Assembly (NCBI GenBank): GCA_006969385.1
Contig: CP030884.1
Coordinates: 4,768,249 to 4,832,248, forward strand
Length of the DNA stretch: 64,000 nt
Source: Planctomycetaceae bacterium
Lineage (GTDB): Bacteria; Planctomycetota; Phycisphaerae; UBA1845; UTPLA1
Direction of reading: 5' to 3'
Each line of letters begins with the position of its first letter. The stretch's first letter is position 1. The notes under the pieces are model-generated. The model saw only the letters and a program-made list of their open reading frames with translations. It was not told where the DNA came from and did no database searches. This document shows positions 8,378 through 17,039 of this stretch, one piece after another. Made by a program: the position numbers and the translations under genes.

Positions 8378-9433
8378 TTGTTATTCGATTCCTTGATGGG
8401 CATGTTCAGCGTCGACATGGGAATCGACCTGGGCACCTGCAACACGTTGGTCTGCGTGCGCGGCGAAGGCATCGTGCTCAACGAACCTTCCGTGGTCGCG
8501 GTGCGCAAAGGTACCAATCAAGTCCTGCAAAACGGTAACGCCGTCGGTTTGGTGGCCAAAGAAATGCTCGGTAAAACGCCGGGCTCGATCGCCGCCGTGC
8601 GCCCGCTCAAAGACGGCGTTATTGCCGACTTCGATATTACCGAAGCCATGCTCGGCTACTTCATCCGCAAAGTGCATGGTGGTCGTGGCCGTTTGGTGCG
8701 GCCGCGCGTGGTCATTGCGGTGCCGTCGGGTATTACCGCCGTAGAGAAGCGCGCCGTCTTTGGCTCTGCCGAACGCGCCGGCGCGCGACGCGTTTATCTG
8801 ATCGAAGAACCGATGGCCGCCGGTATCGGTTCCAATCTTCCGATTGCCGAAGCGCGCGCCAGCATGATCGTCGACATCGGTGGCGGCACGACGGAAGTCG
8901 CCGTCATGTCATTGGCCGACGTGTCGGTGAGTGAGTCGATTCGCGTGGCGGGTGATGATATGGACGAAGCCATCATCGCCCATATGAAACGCACGTACAA
9001 CTTACAAATCGGTCCGCAAACCGCCGAGTGGCTTAAGATCGAAATCGGCTCCGCCGCCCCGCTCGATCAGGAAGTCTCCGTCGATGTGCGCGGGCGCGAT
9101 ATGATCAGCGGCCTGCCGCGTAAGACGGTCGTCACCAGTCAGGAAATTCGGGACGCTCTGCGCGAACCGATTAGTCACATTCTCGATGCCGTCACGCACA
9201 CGCTCGAAAGCTGCGAACCGGAACTCGCCGCCGACCTCGTCGATAACGGCATTCACCTTTGCGGTGGTGGTGCCCTGTTACGTGGTTTGGATGAAGTGAT
9301 TTCCGACGGCACCGGCCTTACGGTCAAAGTCGTGGACGACCCGCTCTCCTGCGTGGCCCGGGGCACCAGCGTGTATCTCGAGAATCTGAGCGAATGGAAA
9401 GACACGCTCGATTCGGATCATCACAATCTTTAG
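8378..9433 (+). CDS. mreB: Rod shape-determining protein MreB (actin homologue)
   Basis: Bacterial actin that polymerises on the inner face of the membrane and positions cell-wall synthesis. All actin-fold nucleotide motifs are present: phosphate-1 (IDLGTCNTLV), connect-1, phosphate-2 (VDIGGGTTEVAVMS), adenosine loop (CGGGALLRGLDEV). Length 351 aa is normal. A TTG start at 8378 is preferred because the N-terminus then reads LFDSLMGMFSVDMGIDLG, matching the family, with GAGAGG about ten bases upstream. Canonical mreC and mreD do not follow; instead an ABC permease is convergent. An unusual Cys occurs in the phosphate-1 loop (GTCNT rather than GTANT). Confidence 0.97.
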   Translation: MLFDSLMGMFSVDMGIDLGTCNTLVCVRGEGIVLNEPSVVAVRKGTNQVLQNGNAVGLVAKEMLGKTPGSIAAVRPLKDGVIADFDITEAMLGYFIRKVHGGRGRLVRPRVVIAVPSGITAVEKRAVFGSAERAGARRVYLIEEPMAAGIGSNLPIAEARASMIVDIGGGTTEVAVMSLADVSVSESIRVAGDDMDEAIIAHMKRTYNLQIGPQTAEWLKIEIGSAAPLDQEVSVDVRGRDMISGLPRKTVVTSQEIRDALREPISHILDAVTHTLESCEPELAADLVDNGIHLCGGGALLRGLDEVISDGTGLTVKVVDDPLSCVARGTSVYLENLSEWKDTLDSDHHNL

Positions 9434-10242
9434 GCTGACGGAATATCCCGGTTGGTAAACCGCAGCAGGCCAACGATCCAAATCACGCTCGCCGCTCCAA
9501 CCAACACCGCCAGACTGTAAGGGTCCAATTCACCGTCGCGCGCGACCGGCAACGGCTGGTAGTAGTGCATAAAGCCCGTCCAACCGACCTTCTGCGCCGC
9601 CGGCCAAAAGGCTTCGACCACGTTCAACGTGAACGAATACAGGATATAGACGAAACAGATCGCGCCCGCCGCGACGCGTCGATTGCACATGCCGCTCAGC
9701 GCGATGCCCATCGCCCCCACGAACCATATCGCAGCCAGCAGATGCATTGAGACGAGCACGAGCGTGGTGTAATTCACGCCCTCGTAGCCGACTTGCTTCA
9801 TGCCGAGCCACGCACCCAGGTAAAGCGCGGCGACCAACATCAACGACCACACCGCCGTGACCAATGAATAAGATAGATAAATCTGCGTCCGCGAAACGGG
9901 CAGCGTCGCGACAAAATCGAACGTGCCGCGATCGACTTCGCCCGCGATGAGGCCGCTCGTGCTGAGCAAGATGAACGCGATCACCATGGTCCACATCACC
10001 GGATGGGCAAACGCGAAACTCACGAGGCCCGTCGTGTCGAAGTTCTCGACGATATCGGCCCCCACCATCGCGCGCATCAAGTTGCGAATCCACGGCGTTT
10101 TCATCACGCTCATGTATTGTTCCATGTCCGTCGCGTGCACCGCATTGACGAACACGATCACAAACAGACACAACAACAGCATGGTGCCGAAACCGAAGAA
10201 CGCATAATCGCGCCACGCCTTGTACATCAGATGCTTCGACAC
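9430..10242 (-). CDS. ABC-2 type transporter permease
   Basis: 270-aa inner-membrane protein with six predicted helices, partner of the ATPase encoded immediately upstream. The GTG at 10242 lies two bases after the ATPase stop with AGAAGG eight bases before it; an ATG at 10227 is an alternative. The segment EVDRGTFDFVATLPVSRTQIYLSYSL is the typical ABC-2 coupling region after the first large loop. The 3' end overlaps the mreB stop by four bases in convergent orientation. Substrate unknown. Confidence 0.92.
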   Translation of the reverse strand: MSKHLMYKAWRDYAFFGFGTMLLLCLFVIVFVNAVHATDMEQYMSVMKTPWIRNLMRAMVGADIVENFDTTGLVSFAFAHPVMWTMVIAFILLSTSGLIAGEVDRGTFDFVATLPVSRTQIYLSYSLVTAVWSLMLVAALYLGAWLGMKQVGYEGVNYTTLVLVSMHLLAAIWFVGAMGIALSGMCNRRVAAGAICFVYILYSFTLNVVEAFWPAAQKVGWTGFMHYYQPLPVARDGELDPYSLAVLVGAASVIWIVGLLRFTNRDIPSA

Positions 10243-10244
10243 GA

Positions 10245-11159
10245 TTATGCCTTCTCGCTTGACGCCGCAGCGTTGTGGGTCGTTTCGTAAAGCTGATGGA
10301 ACAGTTCCTCTAACGTCGGCGGGCCGATCTCCACGTCGCGCGGCTTTACGGCTTGCAACCATTCGAGCAACTGAGACGTCTGCCCCACCCAGGTACCGAC
10401 AACGCGACCGTCATGGCTTTCGCCGCGTTGAAACGTGCCGTTGTTCGGCGTCGGAAGCGCCGCACCGTTGGCCATCGCCAGCGCCACGCGGCGTGGCGCT
10501 TGGGCCCGCAGGTCCACAATCGTGCCGGTCTGTACGGCAACGCCGGCCCGAATTACGCACACACGATCGCACAGCAGGTCCACTTCGCTCAACGTATGGC
10601 TCGAAAACAGCACGGTGCGCCCATCTTCGGCTACGCGCCGTAACTCGTCATAAAGCGCCTGTTGCATCAACGGATCGAGGCCGGTCGTGGGCTCGTCGAG
10701 AATGAGCAGTTCGGGCCGATGCATCAGCGCCTGGATGATGCCGAGCTTCTGCTTCATCCCACGCGAATAGGCCCGAATGCGTTTCTTCAAATCGAGCCGA
10801 AACACCGTTGTGAGTCGGTCGATTTCAGCGTCGAGATTGCCGCCGCGCATGCGGGCGCAGAGTTTAAGGAAGGCCGCTCCTTTGAGGCTGCCTTGAAACT
10901 GCACGTCGCCCGGCAAATAACCAACGCGTGCGTTAATTGCGGTCGAATCTTTCCACGCATCCATGCCCAGCACGTTGGCCGTGCCCCCGTCGCGCTTTAG
11001 TAGGCCGAGCAATATTCGAATCGTGGTCGACTTGCCCGCACCGTTGGGGCCGAGAAAGCCGAAGATCGAGCCGCGCGGCACGGTCAGATCAAAAGCGTTG
11101 AGCGCCTTGAACGCACCGTAGCTTTTTTCCAGCTTTTGGATCGTGATAACGTTGTCCAA
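10245..11159 (-). CDS. ABC-2 type transporter ATP-binding protein
   Basis: 304 aa. Walker A GPNGAGKST at residues 37-45, signature AYSRGMKQKLGI near 135, Walker B LLILDEPTTGLDP, and the switch His (FSSHTLSEV). The ~90-residue C-terminal extension after the nucleotide-binding fold is typical of multidrug/lantibiotic-type ABC-2 ATPases. It forms a two-gene operon with the permease downstream (2-bp gap). Confidence 0.95.
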   Translation of the reverse strand: MDNVITIQKLEKSYGAFKALNAFDLTVPRGSIFGFLGPNGAGKSTTIRILLGLLKRDGGTANVLGMDAWKDSTAINARVGYLPGDVQFQGSLKGAAFLKLCARMRGGNLDAEIDRLTTVFRLDLKKRIRAYSRGMKQKLGIIQALMHRPELLILDEPTTGLDPLMQQALYDELRRVAEDGRTVLFSSHTLSEVDLLCDRVCVIRAGVAVQTGTIVDLRAQAPRRVALAMANGAALPTPNNGTFQRGESHDGRVVGTWVGQTSQLLEWLQAVKPRDVEIGPPTLEELFHQLYETTHNAAASSEKA

Positions 11160-11222
11160 CCCGAAGGTCCTTTACTGCCGAGTGTGTCGCTGCAGCCTAT
11201 CAGGATTTCGATTCTAGTGCCG

Positions 11223-12215
11223 CTAATGCCGGTTGGCTGCGCGATCAATCCCCCCGTTCGATTCTTTGACCAAGCGGGCGTTGCGTCGCCACATCTCGGG
11301 CTTGGCTCGGCTGGTTGCGCGGCCCTTGTTCATTGAGCGAATCTCGGCATCGGTACGATCCAGCAATCGATCGAGTTCGGGCGCGACATGGTCAACGTCC
11401 TTGGGTGCGAACCGCCGCTCCTGCGTTTCCCGCTGCCAGTGGTTGAAGGGGCAAACGGTCTGGCAATCGTCGCAGCCGAAGACCCAGCCATTCAGTTGAT
11501 TATCAAGGGGCGGCTCGATCGCGCTGCGATGTTCGATGGTGAGATACGAAATGCAGCGCGAGGCATCCATCTCGTACGCCGCCGGAAACGCGTTGGTCGG
11601 GCAGGCGTCGAGGCAACGCGTGCAACTGCCGCAATGGTCGGTCATCGGTTGGTCGGGCGGCAACTCGATCTCAAGAAACACGACGCCCAAATAGAAGAAC
11701 GACCCCCAATGCGGATTGAGTACCAGCGTGTTCTTGCCGATCCATCCGATGCCCGCGCTGAGCGCCAACTCGCGTTCGATCACGGCAGCCGTATCCACGC
11801 AAATGCGATGCTGAATCTCACGACCGAGCGCCGAGTCGAATTGCGTCATCACGTCGCCGAGTTTGTCGCGCACCACGCGATGGTAATCTTCGCCCCAGGC
11901 GTAGCGCGCGACGTTGCCGTATCGCGCGTCACTTTCACGCTCCCGCGCTTGCGGCGGCGCTTGCTGGAAGTAATTCAACCCCACGACCAACGCCGAGTGC
12001 GCCCACGGTAACCAACTCGTCGGATCGCGCCGCGAGGCCGGATGGTTGTGCATGTATGCCATCGTTCCGGCGCGGCCATCAGCAAGCCATTTGTCAAAAT
12101 AGGCGCTGTGCTCGATCGGACCGGGCCGACAGATGCCGGCCATCTCAAAGCCGAGGTCTCGGGCAATCTGTTTCAACTGTTCGGCTTGTTGCGTTGGGTT
12201 CACGGCGTGTCGCAA
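11223..12215 (-). CDS. queG: Epoxyqueuosine reductase
   Basis: Cobalamin-dependent enzyme that reduces epoxyqueuosine in tRNA to queuosine, the last step of the pathway. Key signs: CVDTAAVIERELALSAGIGW with the catalytic Asp and the GWIGKNT motif, and two 4Fe-4S binding clusters, HCGSCTRCLDACP and FGCDDCQTVCPFN. Length 330 aa is at the short end of the family because the HEAT-like C-terminal extension seen in some QueG proteins is missing. The gene stands alone; no other que genes are in the window. Confidence 0.95.
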   Translation of the reverse strand: MRHAVNPTQQAEQLKQIARDLGFEMAGICRPGPIEHSAYFDKWLADGRAGTMAYMHNHPASRRDPTSWLPWAHSALVVGLNYFQQAPPQARERESDARYGNVARYAWGEDYHRVVRDKLGDVMTQFDSALGREIQHRICVDTAAVIERELALSAGIGWIGKNTLVLNPHWGSFFYLGVVFLEIELPPDQPMTDHCGSCTRCLDACPTNAFPAAYEMDASRCISYLTIEHRSAIEPPLDNQLNGWVFGCDDCQTVCPFNHWQRETQERRFAPKDVDHVAPELDRLLDRTDAEIRSMNKGRATSRAKPEMWRRNARLVKESNGGIDRAANRH

Positions 12216-12379
12216 TCTGGGCCAATGGTTACTAAAAATGCTCGCGAAACTGCGAGTTCGGCGAATACACCGTCCGCATCGTCGGCGCGAATCGCCGCAT
12301 CCAATTGACAGCCCTAAGCTCGGTTCTTACATTCACTTTCGGTCATTCGCTTCGGAATTTCAACGGGAACGAGGTACAA

Positions 12380-12862
12380 ATGCCGTTTAATTTTGATTGG
12401 TGGTTCTCCACGCCTTATTTGTCGCGTCTCGAAGAGGCCAAACGGCGCTGCGGCCTCACGCACTTCCCCGCGCTCAAGCCCGAGAAGGCGGCCGAAGATA
12501 AAAAGTTCGCACGCTTTATCAGCGAGTTGGAAGTCCGCACGATCCTTTATTTGCGCGACGGGTTTTCTTATGAGATTAAGGAAATCATCGAGCAACCGAC
12601 GACCTCGACGCTGACCTTTGAATGCATGCCCGCCGACGACGCATATAAGGTCGGCTGCTTCGTCGTGACCGTTCCGTTTGAAGACATCATTCGCGTCGAA
12701 GTTTTCGCCGTGCACCCTAGCGAGAAGCCCGAAGACCTGCCGTCGATCAAGGGTTTCGCCAGCTCGCAAGCGCCGCCATTGCAGGGGCCGCCCACCAAAG
12801 ATCGCTCGGCACGCGCCGAACCACATGAACCCGCGGAAGCGCCGACGTCTACATTGGAATAG
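12380..12862 (+). CDS. Conserved hypothetical protein
   Basis: 160-aa soluble protein of unknown function. The start at 12380 is supported by GAGG six bases upstream and gives MPFNFDWWFSTPYLSRLEEA. Residues 1-110 look globular with beta-rich segments (TFECMPADDAYKVGCFVVTVPFEDIIRVEVFA), while the last ~35 residues are a Pro/Ala/Glu-rich disordered tail. No signal peptide. It is flanked by divergent queG and a convergent permease gene, so it is probably monocistronic. Confidence 0.78.
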   Translation: MPFNFDWWFSTPYLSRLEEAKRRCGLTHFPALKPEKAAEDKKFARFISELEVRTILYLRDGFSYEIKEIIEQPTTSTLTFECMPADDAYKVGCFVVTVPFEDIIRVEVFAVHPSEKPEDLPSIKGFASSQAPPLQGPPTKDRSARAEPHEPAEAPTSTLE

Positions 12863-12935
12863 CACCAGCCACTCGGTTCGATTTGGCGCGCCAATCGGTC
12901 CAAGCGGGCGCGATAGCGGCGGAGAGGATCGGGCA

Positions 12936-13763
12936 TCACCGGGTCGCCGTGGTAAGCCCGATCAACGCCAATCGAAACGCCGCATATCCAACCAAGACGG
13001 TGAAAGCCAAGCGGATCCACACGAGCGGCCACTTGTGCGTGCGCGCCGCGCCGATCCAGGCGCCGAAGATGGCTGTCGGGATCAGGTACACCGCCATACG
13101 CAACGCGTCGCCGACGGTGAAGCCGTGCGTGGGTAAGTGCCAGTTTTTCAATGCTGCGCCCAATACGCTCGACAGCAGAATGGTCGCGGCGGAGTTTGCG
13201 ATACAATTTCGTAGCGGCAGCTTCAAAATAGACTGTTGCAACGGTACGGCCACCAAGCCGCCGCCGATACCGAGCACGCCACCAAGCAATCCCGTCGCCA
13301 AACCGATCACCCCCGCCAACGGCCCATTGCCAATCTCTTGGGTGCCGTTTTTCGCTTCAACTTGTTCGTCGGCCTTACGATCGCTCCGCAGCCGCTGCAC
13401 ATTCGCGTACAACACATAAAGCAGGAACGCCGCAAAGGCGATCTGCAACCAGCCTTGCCCGCCGCCGCGAAAAACAGCCAACTCGCTGATCAACACGCCA
13501 AGGATGGAGCCGACCAGCGCGAGCGGAACCATCCACCATAGATAAGACGGCAGCAGCGCGCGTGCCTTCACATGCCGCCAAACCGCCGGGGCGACGACGA
13601 AGAAGTTCACGATCATGGCCGCGGCCTGATAGAGGTGCTGCCGCTCCGGGCCGTCGCGCATGACCAGCGCCGGAATCATGACGAGCGAGCCGCCGATTCC
13701 GAGCAAGCCGCCGCAAAACCCGGCCGCCAACCCCAGCAATATCAGAAACCATACATCCGCCAT
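12936..13763 (-). CDS. TSUP family permease (TauE/SafE-like)
   Basis: 275-aa inner-membrane protein with about eight helices arranged as two repeats, each opening with a glycine-rich motif: GFCGGLLGIGGSLVMIPAL near the N-terminus and GLLGGVLGIGGGLVAVPLQ after the midpoint. These are the signature loops of the 4-toluene sulfonate uptake permease family, which exports sulfite or sulfoacetate in characterised cases. The substrate here is unknown; no sulfur gene is adjacent. Confidence 0.92.
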   Translation of the reverse strand: MADVWFLILLGLAAGFCGGLLGIGGSLVMIPALVMRDGPERQHLYQAAAMIVNFFVVAPAVWRHVKARALLPSYLWWMVPLALVGSILGVLISELAVFRGGGQGWLQIAFAAFLLYVLYANVQRLRSDRKADEQVEAKNGTQEIGNGPLAGVIGLATGLLGGVLGIGGGLVAVPLQQSILKLPLRNCIANSAATILLSSVLGAALKNWHLPTHGFTVGDALRMAVYLIPTAIFGAWIGAARTHKWPLVWIRLAFTVLVGYAAFRLALIGLTTATR

Positions 13764-13839
13764 GCCGCGAGATTAGCCCAACGCGTTGCAATCGACCAAT
13801 TGCCGCCCCAACGCTACCATTCCGACCTCGACGAACACG

Positions 13840-15195
13840 ATGCTCCAAACGATCCTCGACAACGCACCGCGGCTGATCGCGATTTTGATACTCACCGGCA
13901 TCAGCGGTTTGATCTCCGCCAGTGAAACGGCGCTATTTAGCCTCTCGCGGCAGCAGCTCAATCGCATTCGCCACGCCAACCTGCGCAGCAGCCACCTCGT
14001 GATTTCGCTGCGCGACCGCCCAAGCGAACTCCTCTCGACCGTCCTGCTGTGCAACATCTTCGTGAACATTTTGCTGTATTCGATATTGGGCGTAACGGCC
14101 GGGCGCTTGGCCGCCGATTCGCCGCTCGGTGGGATTATCGTCGGTGTCGTCGGCTTTTTTCTGGTGCTATTCGGTGCCGAGATCATTCCCAAGCTCGTGG
14201 CCTTTGCGCACTGTGAAGCACTTGCACCCGTCGTGGCCCTCCCGCTGCGGGGGATGGAGCTTGTCACCAGCCCGCTACGGTGGGTGCTGAGTTCGTTATT
14301 CGTGACGCCACTGACGCGTATCTTTAATCCGCAGGGTGAATCCAACGTCGGTGCCGATGACTTACAACGCCTGCTCGATATCGGCCAGCGCGAAGGACTG
14401 ATCGACAATCGCGAAAACTTGCTGCTTCACCAGATGCTCGATTTGTCGACGCTGCGGGCTAGCTCGGTCATGACGCCGCGTGTGGACGTCGTCGCAATGG
14501 ATGTCAACGAATCGACGGATACGCTGCGCGCTTTGATCAAACAACATCGCCTGCTCCGCATCCCCATATACGACGGTCAAATCGACAACATCCTCGGCAT
14601 TGTTTCGGCCAAGCACGCGCTGCTGAACCCGAAAGCAAACGTGCGCGACATTATTCGGCCGGTGCGCTTCGTACCCGAGCAAGCCAGTTGCGAAGCGATT
14701 CTCCGACATTTCCGCAAAACTAACACACAATTGGCATTGGTCGTGGATGAGTACGGCGGGCTGGCCGGGCTGGTGGCGATGGAAGATGTCGTAGAGGCCA
14801 TTGTCGGTGAATTGCGCGCCCCGGAAGAAAGATCCGACCTGCCCGCGCTGCGCAAGATCGACGAGGTAACATTCATGGCCGACGCGTCGATTGATGTGCA
14901 CGATTTCCGTCGCGCGTTTGGGCTGCCGGCAGTCGATACGCGCATCCACACGCTCGGCGGGCTGATCGTGCAGGAGTTGGGACGCGTGCCGTGGACCGGC
15001 GACGAGGTGCAAATCGGCGGCGTACGGCTGACGGTCACACACATGCGCGATCGCCGCATCTTACGCGTGCGGATTGCGTTGGCCGACCCGATCGATCCCA
15101 ATCCCGACCTGTCGATTCTGCTCGCACAGGTTCCGGAAACGGCGGATGCACCCAAGCAGCCGACCGATGCTCAGCCCGGAGGTAACGACGCATGA
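13840..15195 (+). CDS. CNNM/CorC-family protein with CBS pair (1)
   Basis: 451 aa, starting MLQTILDNAPRLIAI at 13840. An N-terminal DUF21/CNNM membrane domain (about residues 1-180, with the SASETALFSLSR motif) is followed by a CBS pair (about 205-325, SSVMTPRVDVVAMDV ... LALVVDEYGGLAGLVAMEDVVEAIVG) and a C-terminal CorC/HlyC domain (about 340-425). Related proteins take part in Mg2+/Co2+ efflux. The stop overlaps the start of the next, related gene by four bases (ATGA), so the two are translationally coupled and may form a heterodimer. Confidence 0.93.
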   Translation: MLQTILDNAPRLIAILILTGISGLISASETALFSLSRQQLNRIRHANLRSSHLVISLRDRPSELLSTVLLCNIFVNILLYSILGVTAGRLAADSPLGGIIVGVVGFFLVLFGAEIIPKLVAFAHCEALAPVVALPLRGMELVTSPLRWVLSSLFVTPLTRIFNPQGESNVGADDLQRLLDIGQREGLIDNRENLLLHQMLDLSTLRASSVMTPRVDVVAMDVNESTDTLRALIKQHRLLRIPIYDGQIDNILGIVSAKHALLNPKANVRDIIRPVRFVPEQASCEAILRHFRKTNTQLALVVDEYGGLAGLVAMEDVVEAIVGELRAPEERSDLPALRKIDEVTFMADASIDVHDFRRAFGLPAVDTRIHTLGGLIVQELGRVPWTGDEVQIGGVRLTVTHMRDRRILRVRIALADPIDPNPDLSILLAQVPETADAPKQPTDAQPGGNDA

Positions 15196-16217
15196 TTGCC
15201 GTTGCCACCACATTGGCGATCACGGCCTATCTGTTGTGTTGCCTGATTGCGATTGCGCTTTCCGGCATTTACAGCGGTTCGGAAACGGGCATCTACAGCC
15301 TGAGCGTAACCAAGTTGCGACTCGACGCCCACGACGGCAAGCGCGACGCATTGCGGCTGGAACGCGCTATGGCGGACCGTGCGAACCTGCTTTTTGCCAC
15401 GCTGGTCGGTACCAACATCGCAAACTACTTCGCGCCGTTTTGCTTGACGGCCGTGTTTGTGCTCACGCTGAACCATGACGACCTTGCCGCGCGCGAACGA
15501 CAAGCGGAGCTTTACGCCACGCTGATCCTAACGCCGTTGGTGTTTATCTTTGGGGAAGTTGTTCCGAAGAATCTTTTTCACTCGTCGGCCGACGTGTTGA
15601 TGCGGCGTTACTCGCGATTTATCACAGCAGCGTTGGCGTTTTGTCGTTACACGGGTATCAGCCACTTGCAACGTGCGCTAACGTATTCGATCACGCGCAT
15701 CCTGCGCGGCCCGCGTGCCGTCGATCATGCCATGCGCAGCCGCGCCGAGATCTATCAACTGTTGCGCGAAGGCGCTGCCGAAGGCATCATGAGTAGCGCT
15801 CAGCGCAATATGATGGAACGCATTCATCGCCTGAATACCATGGCCGTGCGCGAAGTGATGGTGCCGTTGCGCGGCGTCGTTTCGCTCGATGCTAACATGA
15901 CGCGCGCGGATATCGAAGATCGATTGGCCCAAGCCCGTTATTCGCGTTTGCCGGTGTTTAAGCACAAACGGGACAAAGTCATCGGTGTCGTTCACATGCT
16001 GGAGATTCTTTACGCAGAGCCGTCGCAGACGATGGAAGATTTGTCGCATCCGGCGATTCTCATTCCCGATCATACCAACCTGATCGACGCCCTCGCGACA
16101 CTGCAGGAAGAGTACGCCCGCATGGCGATCGTCACCGATCCGCGCGGTCGCTGCGCCGGCATCGTCACCGTGAAGGACCTCGTTGAAGAGATCACCGGCG
16201 AAATTCAGGCGTTCTAA
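15192..16217 (+). CDS. CNNM/CorC-family protein with CBS pair (2)
   Basis: 341 aa. Same layout as its upstream partner, a DUF21 membrane domain (YSGSETGIYSLSVTKL) then a CBS pair (REVMVPLRGVVSLDAN ... RCAGIVTVKDLVEEITGE), but it lacks the C-terminal CorC/HlyC domain and ends right after the second CBS motif. The ATGA overlap with the upstream gene indicates coupling. Having one long and one short paralogue suggests that the pair arose by duplication and works as an unequal dimer; this last point is inference. Confidence 0.93.
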   Translation: MIAVATTLAITAYLLCCLIAIALSGIYSGSETGIYSLSVTKLRLDAHDGKRDALRLERAMADRANLLFATLVGTNIANYFAPFCLTAVFVLTLNHDDLAARERQAELYATLILTPLVFIFGEVVPKNLFHSSADVLMRRYSRFITAALAFCRYTGISHLQRALTYSITRILRGPRAVDHAMRSRAEIYQLLREGAAEGIMSSAQRNMMERIHRLNTMAVREVMVPLRGVVSLDANMTRADIEDRLAQARYSRLPVFKHKRDKVIGVVHMLEILYAEPSQTMEDLSHPAILIPDHTNLIDALATLQEEYARMAIVTDPRGRCAGIVTVKDLVEEITGEIQAF

Positions 16218-16226
16218 GCGTGGCGC

Positions 16227-16266
16227 AAAAAAAACCGGAGCTTCTCAAATTAATGGGAAGCCCCGG
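16227..16266 (-). terminator. Intrinsic terminator (minus strand)
   Basis: On the minus strand: CCGGGGCTTC ... GAAGCTCCGG (10-bp stem, one mismatch) followed by eight T. It would stop minus-strand transcripts coming from rnpA; the hairpin may also end the plus-strand CNNM transcript, whose stop is at 16217, but there is no T-run on that side. Confidence 0.7.
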
Positions 16267-16425
16267 CCTGGTGGGAAGACCGTCCCCAAGTCGCTGTTCG
16301 CGACAGGGACGGGCAGTGGGTCGGTTTTCGCGTGTCCGCCTGCGACACTTGTCGGCTATGGTGCCGGCGCGCCGAATGCGGACCCATCAAAACTCGGATC
16401 GGACCAGCGCGCGGTAACCATTAGT

Positions 16426-16452
16426 AAAAAAGGGGCTAACAACGAATCCCCT
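16426..16452 (-). terminator. Possible rnpA terminator
   Basis: On the minus strand AGGGG - 12-nt loop - CCCCT followed by a run of six T, about 130 bases after the rnpA stop. The stem is short (5 bp) but all but one pair are G-C. Confidence 0.5.
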
Positions 16453-16584
16453 GCGGGTACGGTGCGATAAAACCGTGCCCGGCGCGGCCGGAAATGCTTT
16501 TCCGACGATTATGTTCAAGGCGAAAATTTGCGGATTGGCGACGAAAAACAGGGTGTGAAGGGCGCGAGCTGACGGCGCTTTGCC

Positions 16585-16941
16585 TTAGCCTTGTGCCCGA
16601 TCGGCGGCTTGGCGAAACAGATTCGACAGGTTGCGGCGGCACTGATCCAACGTCGGTGCCTGCCCCGGTCGTGGCACGCAGACGAAGTCAAACCCGGCGG
16701 GCAAGTTGGGGCGTTCCAGTCGAAACGCCTCGCGCAGCAGCCGCTTAAGCCGCACGCGCTGCACGGCTTTGCCGCACCGACGCCCGACCGACAGCCCAAG
16801 TCGCGCGTACGGCAGCTCATTCGGCATCGCGTAGACGACGAGATAACGGTTGCCGGCAGAATGTCGCCCGCCAAAGACGCGCGCGAAGGCCTTGCGACCC
16901 GACAGGCGCATTCGTTTTGGAAATCGGTAGCTTTCGGCCAT
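16585..16941 (-). CDS. rnpA: Ribonuclease P protein component
   Basis: 118-aa basic protein that binds RNase P RNA and helps mature the 5' ends of tRNAs. Family features: N-terminal FPKRMRLSGRKAFARVF, the central ARLGLSVGRRCGKAVQRVRLKRLLREAFR, and a hydrophobic C-terminal strand. The usual RNR motif reads RVR here, so the Asn is replaced. rpmH, the usual upstream neighbour, is absent; a 32-codon frame ends in TAATG overlapping the start. Confidence 0.95.
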   Translation of the reverse strand: MAESYRFPKRMRLSGRKAFARVFGGRHSAGNRYLVVYAMPNELPYARLGLSVGRRCGKAVQRVRLKRLLREAFRLERPNLPAGFDFVCVPRPGQAPTLDQCRRNLSNLFRQAADRAQG

Positions 16942-17039
16942 TACGCGTTCAATTTTGGGAAGGTTGCGGCACCATCATCGCCGCATTCCAGTTGCAGCCA
17001 ATCTTCCGTCGATTTTAACGGCAGATAGAGCTTTGCCAT
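16941..17039 (-). CDS. Possible 32-aa leader ORF coupled to rnpA
   Basis: An ATG at 17039 opens a short frame, MAKLYLPLKSTEDWLQLECG and 12 more residues, whose TAA overlaps the rnpA start in a TAATG junction. Its ATG overlaps the oppositely oriented start of the glycosyltransferase. Coupling geometry is good but there is no independent evidence that it is translated. Confidence 0.3.
   Translation of the reverse strand: MAKLYLPLKSTEDWLQLECGDDGAATFPKLNA

Larger units (their letters stand above)
16218..16584. other. 367-bp intergenic region rich in hairpins
   Basis: Lies between the convergent CNNM gene and rnpA. It contains two minus-strand terminator-like hairpins (16227-16266 and 16426-16452), a strong compound palindrome at 16280-16312 (CCGTCCC / GGGACGG with inner GTCGC / GCGAC), and a hairpin with arms CGGGtACGGT / ACCGTgCCCG near 16454-16483. 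No protein gene was supported. Confidence 0.65.

Noticed and set aside
16374..16386. GAATGCGGACCC, half of a REP hairpin
   Set aside because: Only one arm is present; no foot or second arm nearby.
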